64,000 nucleotides of DNA from Ruminococcus sp. NK3A76 (GTDB lineage Bacteria > Bacillota > Clostridia > Oscillospirales > Ruminococcaceae): contig NZ_JMMA01000002.1 of NCBI RefSeq assembly GCF_000686125.1, positions 1,674,001-1,738,000 on the forward strand. The letters run 5' to 3'. A program made the translations under genes and the position numbers. Numbering within the stretch: the first letter of the stretch is position 1; each line of letters begins with the position of its first letter. This document shows, one piece after another, positions 9,448 to 17,799 of this stretch. The notes beneath the pieces are model-generated. The model did no database searches and was not told the origin of the DNA. It saw only the letters and a list, made by a program, of their open reading frames with translations.

Positions 9448-9499
9448 TTTATATAAAGTATAACACACGTTTTATAATTTGTCAAGAGGTTTATATAAA
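9448..9499 (-). promoter_or_regulatory. promoter of the RHH-clpB operon with two flanking palindromic operators
   Basis: On the minus strand a perfect -35 TTGACA (9480-9485) and a -10 TATACT (9457-9462) are separated by 17 bases. The 10-bp palindrome TTTATATAAA occurs twice, at 9490-9499 just upstream of the -35 and at 9448-9457 just downstream of the -10. The copies are exactly 42 bp apart, about four helical turns, so they face the same side of the DNA. This is a good candidate operator pair for the RHH protein encoded immediately downstream. Confidence 0.75.
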
Positions 9500-9514
9500 T
9501 TTCTTTACACGTTT

Positions 9515-9551
9515 TTTAAAAACAGTAAGACCGCCCGGTGATCGAGCGGTC
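9515..9551 (-). terminator. terminator after the tandem P-loop ATPase gene
   Basis: Minus-strand stem GACCGC/GCGGTC (9546-9551 with 9529-9534), followed after TTACTG by a T-run (about 9515-9522). It lies just after the stop at 9560 and before the RHH-clpB promoter. Confidence 0.6.
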
Positions 9552-9559
9552 GTAAGAGC

Positions 9560-10642
9560 TTATATCTTTCTTTTCCTTATCCTCTTTATCAGCTGGGTGC
9601 CAGCCTTGTCGAGCCTTTCAAAATCCATTGCGGCAATGTAATACTTCTCTATTTCATCGTGCGCCTGCTTTGCGAGGGTGAGCGTTTTGGCAGCCTCGTC
9701 CATAAGTGTGCGTGCAGCGGAGCGGTTGAGGCGCAGGCGTGGGGCTTTAAGAGCTATCACGTCTTCGTTGTAATACTTCATAAGGTTTACTGCCCTGCCG
9801 GTGCGCCCGACATCGGTCAGCTTATTTACAGAGATAAACGCCGCATCAAGCTCGGGTATCATTATATGCTCTGTAACGTCGCACCCGAGAAGCTGTGTCA
9901 CGCAATTGATAACATCATAGCCCCTCTGTGATGCATACTGCGAGAGCTCATCAAGCAGCAGCGAGGAAGCCGCAAAGAATTCATCTGTGAATCTGTATAC
10001 TCTGCAGCAGCCAAGCAGTGTGTCGATATATGTCTTGCAGCCGTCCATAGTTACTGCCGATAGCTGCCTTGTCATAAGCTCACCGGTGCCGCTGCCGTGG
10101 CCGGTTATCACACGCTTTTCTATGCGGCCTGCAAGCGCCTTTATGCCTGAGCGGTCAAGCGCCTCGCTGCCGAGAGAATATGTGTCAAAAGCTATATCAG
10201 ACAGCGCACATACATATCTGCCCGAGCGTTTGAGATACGATGAGTTTAGCGCCATAGCGTCCATGACCTGAGCGGAATGCTTTTCAAGCTCTGATTCGTT
10301 CCAGAAATCTCCGAGGTTGACTATCACCTGTTTTATAGCAGGCACAACAGGGTCAAAGGTATGCGGCGCTGTGCCGTCAACGACGATAGTCTTATAATCA
10401 TCAAGCACAACTGCATCGAGCGACCCGGGGTCTGACGAGCAGTGGAAAAGCGTTCTGTTGCCCTCAGTGAGCTCGCTGTTTATGCGCTTCATAAGCGTTG
10501 ATTTGCCCGTGCCGGCACCGCCCTTTAAGATATAAGTAAACCAGCCCTCCCTGCCGATGATACTGCCAAACGATGTGGTAAAGCCGCTTCTTGTTACAGC
10601 GCCGAGAAAGTATTCATCTGTTTTGTGTTGTGTTTTCTGCAT
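9560..10642 (-). CDS. P-loop ATPase of the PRK06851 type (tandem ATPase)
   Basis: A 360-aa cytoplasmic protein with Walker A GGAGTGKST near residue 41 and an acidic strand TIVVDGTAPH that may play the Walker B role. The second half begins with a similar fold in which the P-loop has become GHGSGTGE, that is, the invariant Lys is replaced by Glu. This two-module layout fits a family found in spore-forming and related Firmicutes (PRK06851-like), whose role is not established. A GGGG-rich ribosome site precedes the ATG. The gene stands alone between two terminators. Confidence in the family is moderate, and no function can be stated. Confidence 0.6.
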   Translation of the reverse strand: MQKTQHKTDEYFLGAVTRSGFTTSFGSIIGREGWFTYILKGGAGTGKSTLMKRINSELTEGNRTLFHCSSDPGSLDAVVLDDYKTIVVDGTAPHTFDPVVPAIKQVIVNLGDFWNESELEKHSAQVMDAMALNSSYLKRSGRYVCALSDIAFDTYSLGSEALDRSGIKALAGRIEKRVITGHGSGTGELMTRQLSAVTMDGCKTYIDTLLGCCRVYRFTDEFFAASSLLLDELSQYASQRGYDVINCVTQLLGCDVTEHIMIPELDAAFISVNKLTDVGRTGRAVNLMKYYNEDVIALKAPRLRLNRSAARTLMDEAAKTLTLAKQAHDEIEKYYIAAMDFERLDKAGTQLIKRIRKRKI

Positions 10643-10730
10643 ATTGTTTCCCCTTTCAGTAAATCTGGTATATCCTATGCAGAAAGCACCTCTTAAGTTA
10701 CATATATAATTGCAGATACCGTGAGAATAA

Positions 10731-10767
10731 CAAAAAATACTGCGTGCATTTTCAGCACACAGTATTT
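10731..10767 (-). terminator. terminator after the esterase gene
   Basis: On the minus strand the stem AAATACTG/CAGTATTT (10760-10767 with 10735-10742) encloses a second GTGC/GCAC stem and is followed by TTTTTTG. It closes the GH2-VanY-esterase unit. Confidence 0.75.
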
Positions 10768-10784
10768 CTTACTTGCGATTCTTA

Positions 10785-11612
10785 TCAGAACCTATTTATA
10801 AAGTCCACAGCAAGGTCTACCCAGCCTTCGCAGGTGGGAACGTTATGCCATTCGCCCATTGCTGTGCTCTCGTTGCACAGCGACAGGCCGTGGCCGCCGT
10901 AGGGGTAGATATGCGCTTCAAAGTGGATCTTGTTCCTTGCGAGCGAATCCATATAATAAAGGCTGTTCTCGACAGGCACGCAGCCGTCGTCAGCACAGTG
11001 CCAGAGGAATGTGGGCGGTGTGTGCTTGCCCACTCTGTCTTCGAGCGAGAGGTATTCACGCAGCTCGTTGTCCTGCTCCTCGCCTATGAGGTTGAGGATA
11101 GAGCCTTCGTGTGTCTTTTCACCGCTCGTGAGCACAGGATAGCAGAGCACTGAGCAGTTTACCTTGATATCCTCAGCCTTGCAGCAGAGCGCATATGTGA
11201 TAGTCGAGCTGTTCCACATATTAGCAAGGCAGCCTGCAAGGTGACCGCCGGCTGAGAAGCCCATAACGGTTATCTTGTCCTTGTCGATATCGAGTTCCTC
11301 TGCGTTGTCACGGATATACTTGACAGCTGCTGCAAGCTCTAAGAGTGCTGTAGGGAACTTCTTTTTATAAACTGAATATCTGAGCACGAATGTCGCAAAG
11401 CCCTCGCCTGCAAATCTGAGTGCAACAGGCTCTGCCTCACGCTCCGATACAAAATCATATCCGCCGCCGGGAACAACAACGATAGCCTTGCGGTTTCTTC
11501 TGCCCATTTCTTCGTTGTAGCCAGGGGTGATTATCTGTAATGTAGCCTTGCAGTCACGGGGAGATACGCCTACTGCTTTATAATCCGGGGTCAGTTCGAT
11601 AGTCTTATACAT
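10785..11612 (-). CDS. alpha/beta hydrolase, acetyl-esterase/BD-FAE-like
   Basis: A 275-aa alpha/beta hydrolase. The oxyanion-hole region is PGGGYDFVSEREAEP, the nucleophile elbow is GFSAGGHLAG (GxSxGG), the acid is in CADDGCVP and the catalytic His is in PYGGHGLS; the order and spacing are those of the BD-FAE / acetylxylan esterase-like group. There is no signal peptide, so it should act inside the cell, probably removing acetyl or other acyl groups from imported sugars. It lies 55 bases after the VanY-like gene in a unit that begins with a GH2 glycosidase, which supports a role in breakdown of decorated oligosaccharides. Exact substrate unknown. Confidence 0.8.
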   Translation of the reverse strand: MYKTIELTPDYKAVGVSPRDCKATLQIITPGYNEEMGRRNRKAIVVVPGGGYDFVSEREAEPVALRFAGEGFATFVLRYSVYKKKFPTALLELAAAVKYIRDNAEELDIDKDKITVMGFSAGGHLAGCLANMWNSSTITYALCCKAEDIKVNCSVLCYPVLTSGEKTHEGSILNLIGEEQDNELREYLSLEDRVGKHTPPTFLWHCADDGCVPVENSLYYMDSLARNKIHFEAHIYPYGGHGLSLCNESTAMGEWHNVPTCEGWVDLAVDFINRF

Positions 11613-11667
11613 ATTCTTTTCGTCCTTTCATTATCAAATGAACAATCAACAGCCTGCTATGAAGCTG

Positions 11668-12696
11668 TTACTTCTTAGGCTCCTCCACCATGCAGCTTAT
11701 TATAAAGCCTTCCTTTGCATCACCCGATATGCGGTATTTGAGTTCCTTGTCGCCGTCTATCGGAATAGGCACATTGGTGGTCTTGCTCTTGTCTGCCGGA
11801 ACATAATACACACAGTATTTTCCGCCGTGAGTATCTGTCAGGATAAACTGGTTCTTGTAGTCGTATTTCTTTATCTCCTCGATGTATTCTTCAAGGGTAT
11901 AGTTGTTGTCATACATTATCTGAGAATCGGGGTAGCCGACGTAGCGGATGTGGTTCTTGTAAGTCTCGTGCCCTGTGATATCCTCCTTGCCTTCGGGATA
12001 TCTGAGAATAAAGCCGTAGTGCGACATATTTTCAAGAACCCACGAATACTTGTCCTCGCCTGTGAATTCAGGGAAGCTGCCGTCACCCGGGTAGGTCAGA
12101 AGGTCTATCGAAGTACCCAGGAAATGCTCCTCGCAGTTGGTCGTCTTGGTATAGCTGCCGTCCCAGTATTCGTTGTTTTTCGTGTCGTCTGAGTCGGGCA
12201 CATAGCCGTCAGATATCATAAGTGTCGCAAGACCTGTCTGCCCCTTGAAATCCCTTGCAAGAGAATTGAAATGCTCGGCAGTTTCCTTTGTCAGGTATAT
12301 CTGTGTGCTGCGAGCATTGATTATCTGTGTGCCGTTCTCGCTGAAAAGATACTCGTATATGCTCACAAGGTCCTTAGGGCGCTCGCCTTTGTATTCTATC
12401 TCGTAAGCGTAGGGCGTCAGCAGACCTGCATTTAGCTGAGAATCGCTCCTGACATCTATATACTTGAAATCGGTCGCTGCCTTGCCCCTTGTGTAGGTGT
12501 TCCTGTCGGGGATAGTATCCTCAGGCTCGGCAGGCTTTTCCTCGACCTCAGGCTCAGAAGCGGTAGTCTCGGGCTGCGCCTTTTCAGGCTTGATATCGCA
12601 GGCAGAGCCTATTGCAAGGATCGCCAGCAGCGAGCAGGCAAGCCCGAAGGCAACGTTTTTGTATTTCAGTTTAGAATAGAATTCCTTTTTTGTCAA
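11668..12696 (-). CDS. VanY-type D-alanyl-D-alanine carboxypeptidase (M15B), membrane-anchored
   Basis: A 342-aa protein with an N-terminal hydrophobic segment (VAFGLACSLLAILAIGSAC, whose Cys could be a lipidation site), an acidic Pro/Glu-rich linker and a peptidase M15B domain. Zinc ligands are read as His in EEHFLGTSIDL, the Asp of that motif, and His in NHIRYVG; YGFILRYPEGKE is the usual VanY block. It would trim the terminal D-Ala of peptidoglycan stem peptides outside the membrane. I start at TTG 12696, ten bases after a GGGGG ribosome site; the TTG shares bases with the stop codon of the GH2 gene (TTGA), so translation is coupled. A longer frame (start 12756) exists but would overlap the GH2 gene by 64 bases. 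Confidence 0.8.
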   Translation of the reverse strand: MTKKEFYSKLKYKNVAFGLACSLLAILAIGSACDIKPEKAQPETTASEPEVEEKPAEPEDTIPDRNTYTRGKAATDFKYIDVRSDSQLNAGLLTPYAYEIEYKGERPKDLVSIYEYLFSENGTQIINARSTQIYLTKETAEHFNSLARDFKGQTGLATLMISDGYVPDSDDTKNNEYWDGSYTKTTNCEEHFLGTSIDLLTYPGDGSFPEFTGEDKYSWVLENMSHYGFILRYPEGKEDITGHETYKNHIRYVGYPDSQIMYDNNYTLEEYIEEIKKYDYKNQFILTDTHGGKYCVYYVPADKSKTTNVPIPIDGDKELKYRISGDAKEGFIISCMVEEPKK

Positions 12697-15419
12697 TTTG
12701 AAGCCGCCCCCTTCCTGTAAGCTCCTGCGTATTCTGCAAGCTGCCTGATAAGCCACCTGCCGCAGAGCGAGTTTTTAAGCTTATTAAAGTCTGCGCACAG
12801 CCTGATTACCTTTGCGTTACTTTTTTTGTACTCATAGACAAGTGCAAGGTCAGCATTGCGCTCAAAATTATCTATCGTGCGTGCTATGACCTCAACCTCA
12901 CTGCTGTTGACCTTCTCGCTGCGTGATGCAGTCACGATGTCGTACCAGTCGGGTGTGGTGAAGCGCTCGCTGAGAAAGCTGCCAAGAGCCTTGTGCTTAT
13001 TGTTTATCATAAGCCCCATAGTGCCGACAGGCCGTGGTTTTTTCATCATATCGGATATAGCCTTGAACATCGGGTAGCACCAGAAGTCGGTGCAGTAGGT
13101 ACCCTCTATGCTCTTTGATTTTGCAGGCTGGCTGATAAGAAGCACGTTTTTGCCGTCGTCAAGATAGCTGTCCGCTTTTTTGGTCAGCTTTGTGAAAATC
13201 TCAACATCATCAAGGCTGCATTCAGGATATGCAGAAATTGTATAGCTGTTTTGTATATCAGTTCCCTTGACGCTAAGGCTAAGAGTATATCTTGATGGGA
13301 TATCCGTTTTGGGGATATTTACAGCGATATCTGCTATGTCGAAATAATTGCTGCCATTGCCTATTGTATATGTTTGTGAGAATATTTTTGTACAGTTGCT
13401 ATCGGTGAGAGACACATCACATTCCCTGCCCTTTATACTCTCAGGGCGGAAATATGCAAGCTCTATGTGCGCCTTGAAGTCGTCGCCTGCCTTGCAGATG
13501 TAGCTCTCAAATCTCGCCATTATGACTGCATCATTGCAAAACTGCCTGTACTGCCAGGGAGTGATAAGGCCTTTTGAGTCCATGAACGCATCGAGCATAC
13601 CAACAAGTGCCGTACCCTGCCCCGGGAAATCCTGGAGGTCGAGTATCTGACAGCCTGCGAGCAGCCGTGAGCGGAAAACAGCTTCAAGCTCCTCCTTATA
13701 GCAGGCGGCTGCAAGAGCACCGGAGCACTCGGAATAATCCTTATCAAGATGCAGCAGACCGGCCTTTTTCAAGCGCTCTCTGAACACCTCGAAATTGCGT
13801 GCTTTTACCGAGCCGGTGTATTTATTTACCTCGTCAAAGTCCGGGAAAGTCTCATACTGCCCTATCTCATGTGTGACCACAGGCACAGTCGGTATAAAGT
13901 CAGAATCAGCATCTGTCGCCCTGACAGTCTTCATCGTAGTGCCAAACTGTATCTGCACAGTGCCGTCACCGGATGCCTTTGCTGAATGTGCCGGGCTTTT
14001 GGGGCGAATGGCGCTGTCATAATCGGTCATTGTTGAGGGGGCTTTTGTCTGTATATGCCCCTGCGGTGCATCGCACATCGCATACGAGCCTCTTATCAGG
14101 CGGTCGTTTGCAAGGCGCACGCCGACAAAGAAATCATCGCTTTCAAGCTGCACAGGCCGCCACTGAAAGTTATTCGACCCCTGCGTATACAGGTGCCTGT
14201 TGTCGTGCTTTTTATATGCTCTGAGTATCTCATCGAGTTTTTTCTGAGAGCCCCAAAGCTCATTGCCAAGGCTGAAAAGGCAGAATGACGGGTGGCTGCC
14301 ATACTTATCAAGTATGCGAAAGCCCTCGTTTATCAGATAGTCAAGCTCGTTTTTGTCGTAGCCCTCCTCGCCTTCTTCGTGGATAGTACCCCAGAAAGGC
14401 AGCTGCGGCTCTAAGTATATGCCAAGCCTGTCTGCTGCTTCAAAGCAAGCCTCGGGCGGGCAGCAGGTGTGGAAACGGTAGTGGTTGATGCCGTAGCTTT
14501 TGGAGATAGAAAGCACTCTGACCCACTCGTCAACACCTGTCGGTGCATATCCTGTCTTGGGGAAAACAAGCCCGTCATGCTTGCCACGCAGGAATGTGGT
14601 ATTGCCGTTTATGAGGAATTTCTGGCCGTTGTGGGAAAAGCTCCTCATGCCGACAGTGTATTCGTATTTATCGTCACCGTTTGCTATTGTAAATCTGTAT
14701 AGCGCCGGGCTGTGCTCGCTCCAGAGGAGAAAGTCTTTGCCCATATCGAAACTCAGGCTGAAAGCCCCTTTGCCGACATCAAAGCTCTGCTGTGCCGGAG
14801 TGTGTGTCTTTTCTGTGTTAAAGCTCTCAGCACGGACGCTGAGTCTGCATTTGCTGTCTGCTCTGCCCTTTATCGTGACGATGCCCTTCCTGATATCCGG
14901 GAAAAGCCTGATATCTTCAAGGCCGACAGAGCCGGTATACTCTATCAAAAATCTGCCTGTGATGCCGTTCCAGTTAGTCTGTGTGTCCTTTGAGGTCAGG
15001 TGGCCGCCGCCTGTCGGGTAGCCTTTGTTGCTGATAAGGATACATATCTCATGCTCGCCGCCGTCAGCATAGCGTGTCACATCATAGATATGCGGTGTGT
15101 TCAGGCTGTCATAGCTGCCGCATTTTTCGCCGTCTATATAAAGCTCACTCATGCGTGTACGCTCCATGACGAGGTGGGCTTTACCGCCCTCGGCACTTTC
15201 TATAACGAGCGACCTTTTAAACCACGCATTGCCCTCGAATTTATATGTATCTGTCAGAAAGCCTGTCTCACGCCTTTTATTCTCTTTTCCCTTTTTGGCG
15301 TTTGAGGTGGTATCGGGCAGGGTGATAGTGTCGTCAAAGCGCAGTTTATCTGTTTTCGCCTTGCACGACTTATCCATATAAAGCTGCCATTCACCTGACA
15401 TGTCGATAGCTTTTATCAT
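12693..15419 (-). CDS. glycoside hydrolase family 2 type enzyme
   Basis: A 908-aa cytoplasmic protein with a jelly-roll sugar-binding domain (residues about 1-165, LYIDGEKCGSYDS), an immunoglobulin-like domain (about 170-265) and a GH2 TIM barrel (about 268-560). The acid/base Glu is in LGNELWGS and the likely nucleophile Glu in VVTHEIGQYETFP; the barrel begins with FLRGKHDG. About 300 further residues follow with no domain I recognise. No signal peptide, so the substrate must be imported oligosaccharide. The start is ATG 15419 with GGGGAG nine bases upstream; an upstream ATG lacks a site. A strong promoter precedes it and VanY- and esterase-like genes follow. Confidence 0.8.
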   Translation of the reverse strand: MIKAIDMSGEWQLYMDKSCKAKTDKLRFDDTITLPDTTSNAKKGKENKRRETGFLTDTYKFEGNAWFKRSLVIESAEGGKAHLVMERTRMSELYIDGEKCGSYDSLNTPHIYDVTRYADGGEHEICILISNKGYPTGGGHLTSKDTQTNWNGITGRFLIEYTGSVGLEDIRLFPDIRKGIVTIKGRADSKCRLSVRAESFNTEKTHTPAQQSFDVGKGAFSLSFDMGKDFLLWSEHSPALYRFTIANGDDKYEYTVGMRSFSHNGQKFLINGNTTFLRGKHDGLVFPKTGYAPTGVDEWVRVLSISKSYGINHYRFHTCCPPEACFEAADRLGIYLEPQLPFWGTIHEEGEEGYDKNELDYLINEGFRILDKYGSHPSFCLFSLGNELWGSQKKLDEILRAYKKHDNRHLYTQGSNNFQWRPVQLESDDFFVGVRLANDRLIRGSYAMCDAPQGHIQTKAPSTMTDYDSAIRPKSPAHSAKASGDGTVQIQFGTTMKTVRATDADSDFIPTVPVVTHEIGQYETFPDFDEVNKYTGSVKARNFEVFRERLKKAGLLHLDKDYSECSGALAAACYKEELEAVFRSRLLAGCQILDLQDFPGQGTALVGMLDAFMDSKGLITPWQYRQFCNDAVIMARFESYICKAGDDFKAHIELAYFRPESIKGRECDVSLTDSNCTKIFSQTYTIGNGSNYFDIADIAVNIPKTDIPSRYTLSLSVKGTDIQNSYTISAYPECSLDDVEIFTKLTKKADSYLDDGKNVLLISQPAKSKSIEGTYCTDFWCYPMFKAISDMMKKPRPVGTMGLMINNKHKALGSFLSERFTTPDWYDIVTASRSEKVNSSEVEVIARTIDNFERNADLALVYEYKKSNAKVIRLCADFNKLKNSLCGRWLIRQLAEYAGAYRKGAASN

Positions 15420-15463
15420 ACAAAAAATCTCCCCTTTTTTGTGTGAATTCTTCTTCAATCTAC

Positions 15464-15492
15464 ATTATAACACAATTTTAACGGTTTTGCAA
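15464..15492 (-). promoter_or_regulatory. sigma-A promoter of the GH2 unit
   Basis: Minus strand: -35 TTGCAA (15487-15492), 17-base spacer, -10 TATAAT (15464-15469), 45 bases before the GH2 start codon. Confidence 0.75.
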
Positions 15493-15522
15493 TAGTATTT
15501 GAACAAATTTTTTCCCACATAA

Positions 15523-15546
15523 CAAAAAAGCCCGATATGCTCGGGC
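15523..15546 (-). terminator. terminator after the small secreted protein gene
   Basis: Minus-strand stem GCCCGA/TCGGGC (15541-15546 with 15530-15535), loop GCATA, then TTTTTTG. Confidence 0.8.
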
Positions 15547-15566
15547 AGATAGTGTATGTAATGTAT

Positions 15567-15977
15567 TCAGTCTGTAAAGTCCTCTATCCTCATATCATCA
15601 GTAAGATCATACAACCTGAACCAGTGGCACCATTCATTACAGCATGAAAGTACAAAATCGTGGTGATGATCATCATTTTTGTTCCCGGTCTTTTTGTAGA
15701 ACAGATCAAGCCCCATCTGGTCGGACTTATAATAGCCTTTTTCTTCAAAAAGCTCATTATAAAAAGAATACGAATGTCTTCCTATAAAGCGCCCGCTGTC
15801 GTCCACAGAAAAGCCCTCGCTCAGATGAAAATACACAAGCGTTGTCTGCGGCAGCTCTTTGATGCCGTAGCCGTAGCTTTTGAGATAATATAAAATACAC
15901 GCCTCTGTCAAAACAAAGAATAATGCAATAAGTATCGCTGTCGCTGTCAGTGCTTTTTTTACTCTGCCTGTTTTCAT
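15567..15977 (-). CDS. small membrane-anchored or secreted protein of unknown function
   Basis: A 136-aa protein I do not recognise. It has a basic N terminus followed by a single hydrophobic segment (residues about 9-31), so it is exported or anchored with the rest outside. The mature part has three Cys (two adjacent, CCNEWC) and a short HHHD cluster that could bind a metal. It stands alone between terminators, downstream on the same strand of the long ECF-type sigma gene but separated from it by a terminator, so cotranscription is unlikely. Confidence 0.5.
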   Translation of the reverse strand: MKTGRVKKALTATAILIALFFVLTEACILYYLKSYGYGIKELPQTTLVYFHLSEGFSVDDSGRFIGRHSYSFYNELFEEKGYYKSDQMGLDLFYKKTGNKNDDHHHDFVLSCCNEWCHWFRLYDLTDDMRIEDFTD

Positions 15978-16037
15978 TTTGCCGCCTTCTTTCTTTTTTT
16001 AAATTTTAACATGAAAGACTATCAATTGTCAACACGC

Positions 16038-16062
16038 AAAAAGCCCCTCGAAGCCGAGGGGC
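16038..16062 (-). terminator. terminator after the long ECF sigma gene
   Basis: Minus-strand perfect 8-bp stem GCCCCTCG/CGAGGGGC (16055-16062 with 16043-16050) and four-base loop, followed by TTTTT. Confidence 0.85.
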
Positions 16063-16075
16063 AATTCTGTCGTCA

Positions 16076-17698
16076 TTATTCTACAATATACATCACCGAG
16101 AACACACTCTTTTTCTGTGCGTCGGTAAGGGGCTTTAGCATTCCCTTATCAAGCAGCTTTTCTATAACTCTCGGCAGCATTGTCATAGCGCCGAGAACGT
16201 TCTGGTTCCATACCTTGACAAGACCGTGCATATGCCCCGGGTGTTCCTTGATGTTGTGTGCATAGCACTTGGCATCTACCTCGCTGCACAGCGCCTTTAT
16301 CTCATCGGGAACGGTTATCCAGCCGTCAAGGTGGGTGGTGAGTATGCCGGAAAGCTCATTTTCGGGAACTCTCACGATAACGGGCTGCACCCTGTCCTCA
16401 TACAGATAGCCCTTGTCAACAAGGCGCTTGTACTGCTCGGGGGTGAGGTTCTCTTTTCCCTTGCGGATAAATGTAAGGAGAGAATCCCAGTCGGAGTCAA
16501 GATTGTCACGCCAGTTGCCCTGTCTGTCTGCATATCGGCAGTCTACCTGCAAGCTTATGCTGTCGGTCTCGGGGTCGCCGTTCATATTATCGCGGGTCAT
16601 ATCACCGCACGACCAGTATTCGTCCTTGGGTATCTGTGTGGTGCTGTCGGTGACTGTCGCATAGGCTATAAAGCAGCCGCCGTCGGGGCGCTCGACCATA
16701 TACTTTGAAAAGTCTTCGTGGTTGATGTCGTTTCTGAGCTTGCGAAGTGCGAGCATTACAAGGTCGTATTTGAGATAATTTGTATCATCACCGTCACAGG
16801 AAAGCCCGAAGTGCGCAGGGTCTGCATCAAAGTCTGCAAATACCTTCGGGAAATACTTGTCAGCAAGCACCTCTGCCGCATCGTTGAGGATAACACGGAG
16901 CTCCTCCTCAGACTTCCTGTCGCGCAGGTCGCCCATATACACATTAGTCTGATATTTTGGACTCTTGGAGTTATCTAACTTGTCGATAAAGCCAAAGTCA
17001 ACAAGCGGTTCAAGCTCACTTGCTGCATATATCTGCGGCACTCCTACCGCACGGGCTATCTCCTCAAGAGTTTTCGGCTCATTGTAGCACGCCCACGCTA
17101 TGTTCTGCTTGAGCATAGTGTCAAACATATCCTTTGTATCTCCCCTGCTGCCTGTGTAGCCGCTATGTCCGCAGCTTTCAAAATGTATGGGGTTTATCTC
17201 TAAGTTCTTATCAAAATTCATATTAATACCCTCTTTCAGTTTTGTCCTCGCATCAGACAAGTGCCATTTGACCGTACCTGCGGATATTCCGAGCTTCTGC
17301 GCTATCTCGGCGACAGGCAGCTTGTTGTAGTAGTGCATATAGATCACAAGCCTCTGGCGCTCTGACAGGTAGCCTATCTCACGCTTTAATAGCTCCTGCA
17401 TCTCCTCATCAGAGGAATTGTCCTCGGGCGCTGCTATCTCCATATCGGAAATATCGTCAAACCGTCTGCCAGTTTCAAGTCTGTGAATGTACTGTGCCCA
17501 GACGTTGCGGGCTATACGGTAGACATAGCCGTCAGGATTAGCGATATCGTCACGGCGCAGGAACGAGCGGTAGACCTCAAAGATTATATCCGAGGCAAGC
17601 TCCTGAGCCTGGTCGATACTGTGCAGCTTATCAAGTGCAAAGCCGAATACCTTGTCCTTGTACTCAAATATCAACTTGTCTGCTATGTGTTTTTCCAT
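16076..17698 (-). CDS. ECF-type sigma factor with a 370-residue C-terminal extension
   Basis: A 540-aa protein. Residues 1-165 are a normal ECF sigma: region 2 (LIFEYKDKVFGFALDKL, AQELASDIIFEVYRSF) and region 4 with the helix-turn-helix LPVAEIAQKLGISAGTVKWH. After a short link, residues about 195-250 resemble a winged helix (PKTLEEIARAVGVPQIYAASEL ... LVDFGFIDK), and residues 250-540 form a domain I do not recognise, acidic with scattered Cys and Trp. No anti-sigma gene is next to it, so the extension may do that job in cis or bind a ligand. The ATG at 17698 follows CCGGAGGG. The length is about three times that of an ordinary ECF sigma. Confidence 0.75.
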   Translation of the reverse strand: MEKHIADKLIFEYKDKVFGFALDKLHSIDQAQELASDIIFEVYRSFLRRDDIANPDGYVYRIARNVWAQYIHRLETGRRFDDISDMEIAAPEDNSSDEEMQELLKREIGYLSERQRLVIYMHYYNKLPVAEIAQKLGISAGTVKWHLSDARTKLKEGINMNFDKNLEINPIHFESCGHSGYTGSRGDTKDMFDTMLKQNIAWACYNEPKTLEEIARAVGVPQIYAASELEPLVDFGFIDKLDNSKSPKYQTNVYMGDLRDRKSEEELRVILNDAAEVLADKYFPKVFADFDADPAHFGLSCDGDDTNYLKYDLVMLALRKLRNDINHEDFSKYMVERPDGGCFIAYATVTDSTTQIPKDEYWSCGDMTRDNMNGDPETDSISLQVDCRYADRQGNWRDNLDSDWDSLLTFIRKGKENLTPEQYKRLVDKGYLYEDRVQPVIVRVPENELSGILTTHLDGWITVPDEIKALCSEVDAKCYAHNIKEHPGHMHGLVKVWNQNVLGAMTMLPRVIEKLLDKGMLKPLTDAQKKSVFSVMYIVE

Positions 17699-17721
17699 TT
17701 TTAAAACCCTCCGGAAGCGTT

Positions 17722-17757
17722 TTCATATATATAGTGCGGGGAAAAAGTGAAAGGTTG
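17722..17757 (-). promoter_or_regulatory. possible ECF-type autoregulatory promoter
   Basis: Upstream of the long sigma gene there is no sigma-A promoter. On the minus strand CAACCTTT (about 17750-17757) followed about 16 bases later by CGCAC (17734-17738) resembles the AAC ... CG(T/C) layout of ECF-dependent promoters. This is a weak, pattern-based call. Confidence 0.3.
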
Positions 17758-17799
17758 GGGAAGTTTGGAATTTTTTTAAAACTATTTTGGAGCAGTTAT

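Noticed and set aside
8740-9500. CIRCE or CtsR boxes before clpB
   Set aside because: I looked for the TTAGCACTC-type CIRCE repeat and the GGTCAAA heptad repeats and found neither; the TTTATATAAA pair is a different motif.
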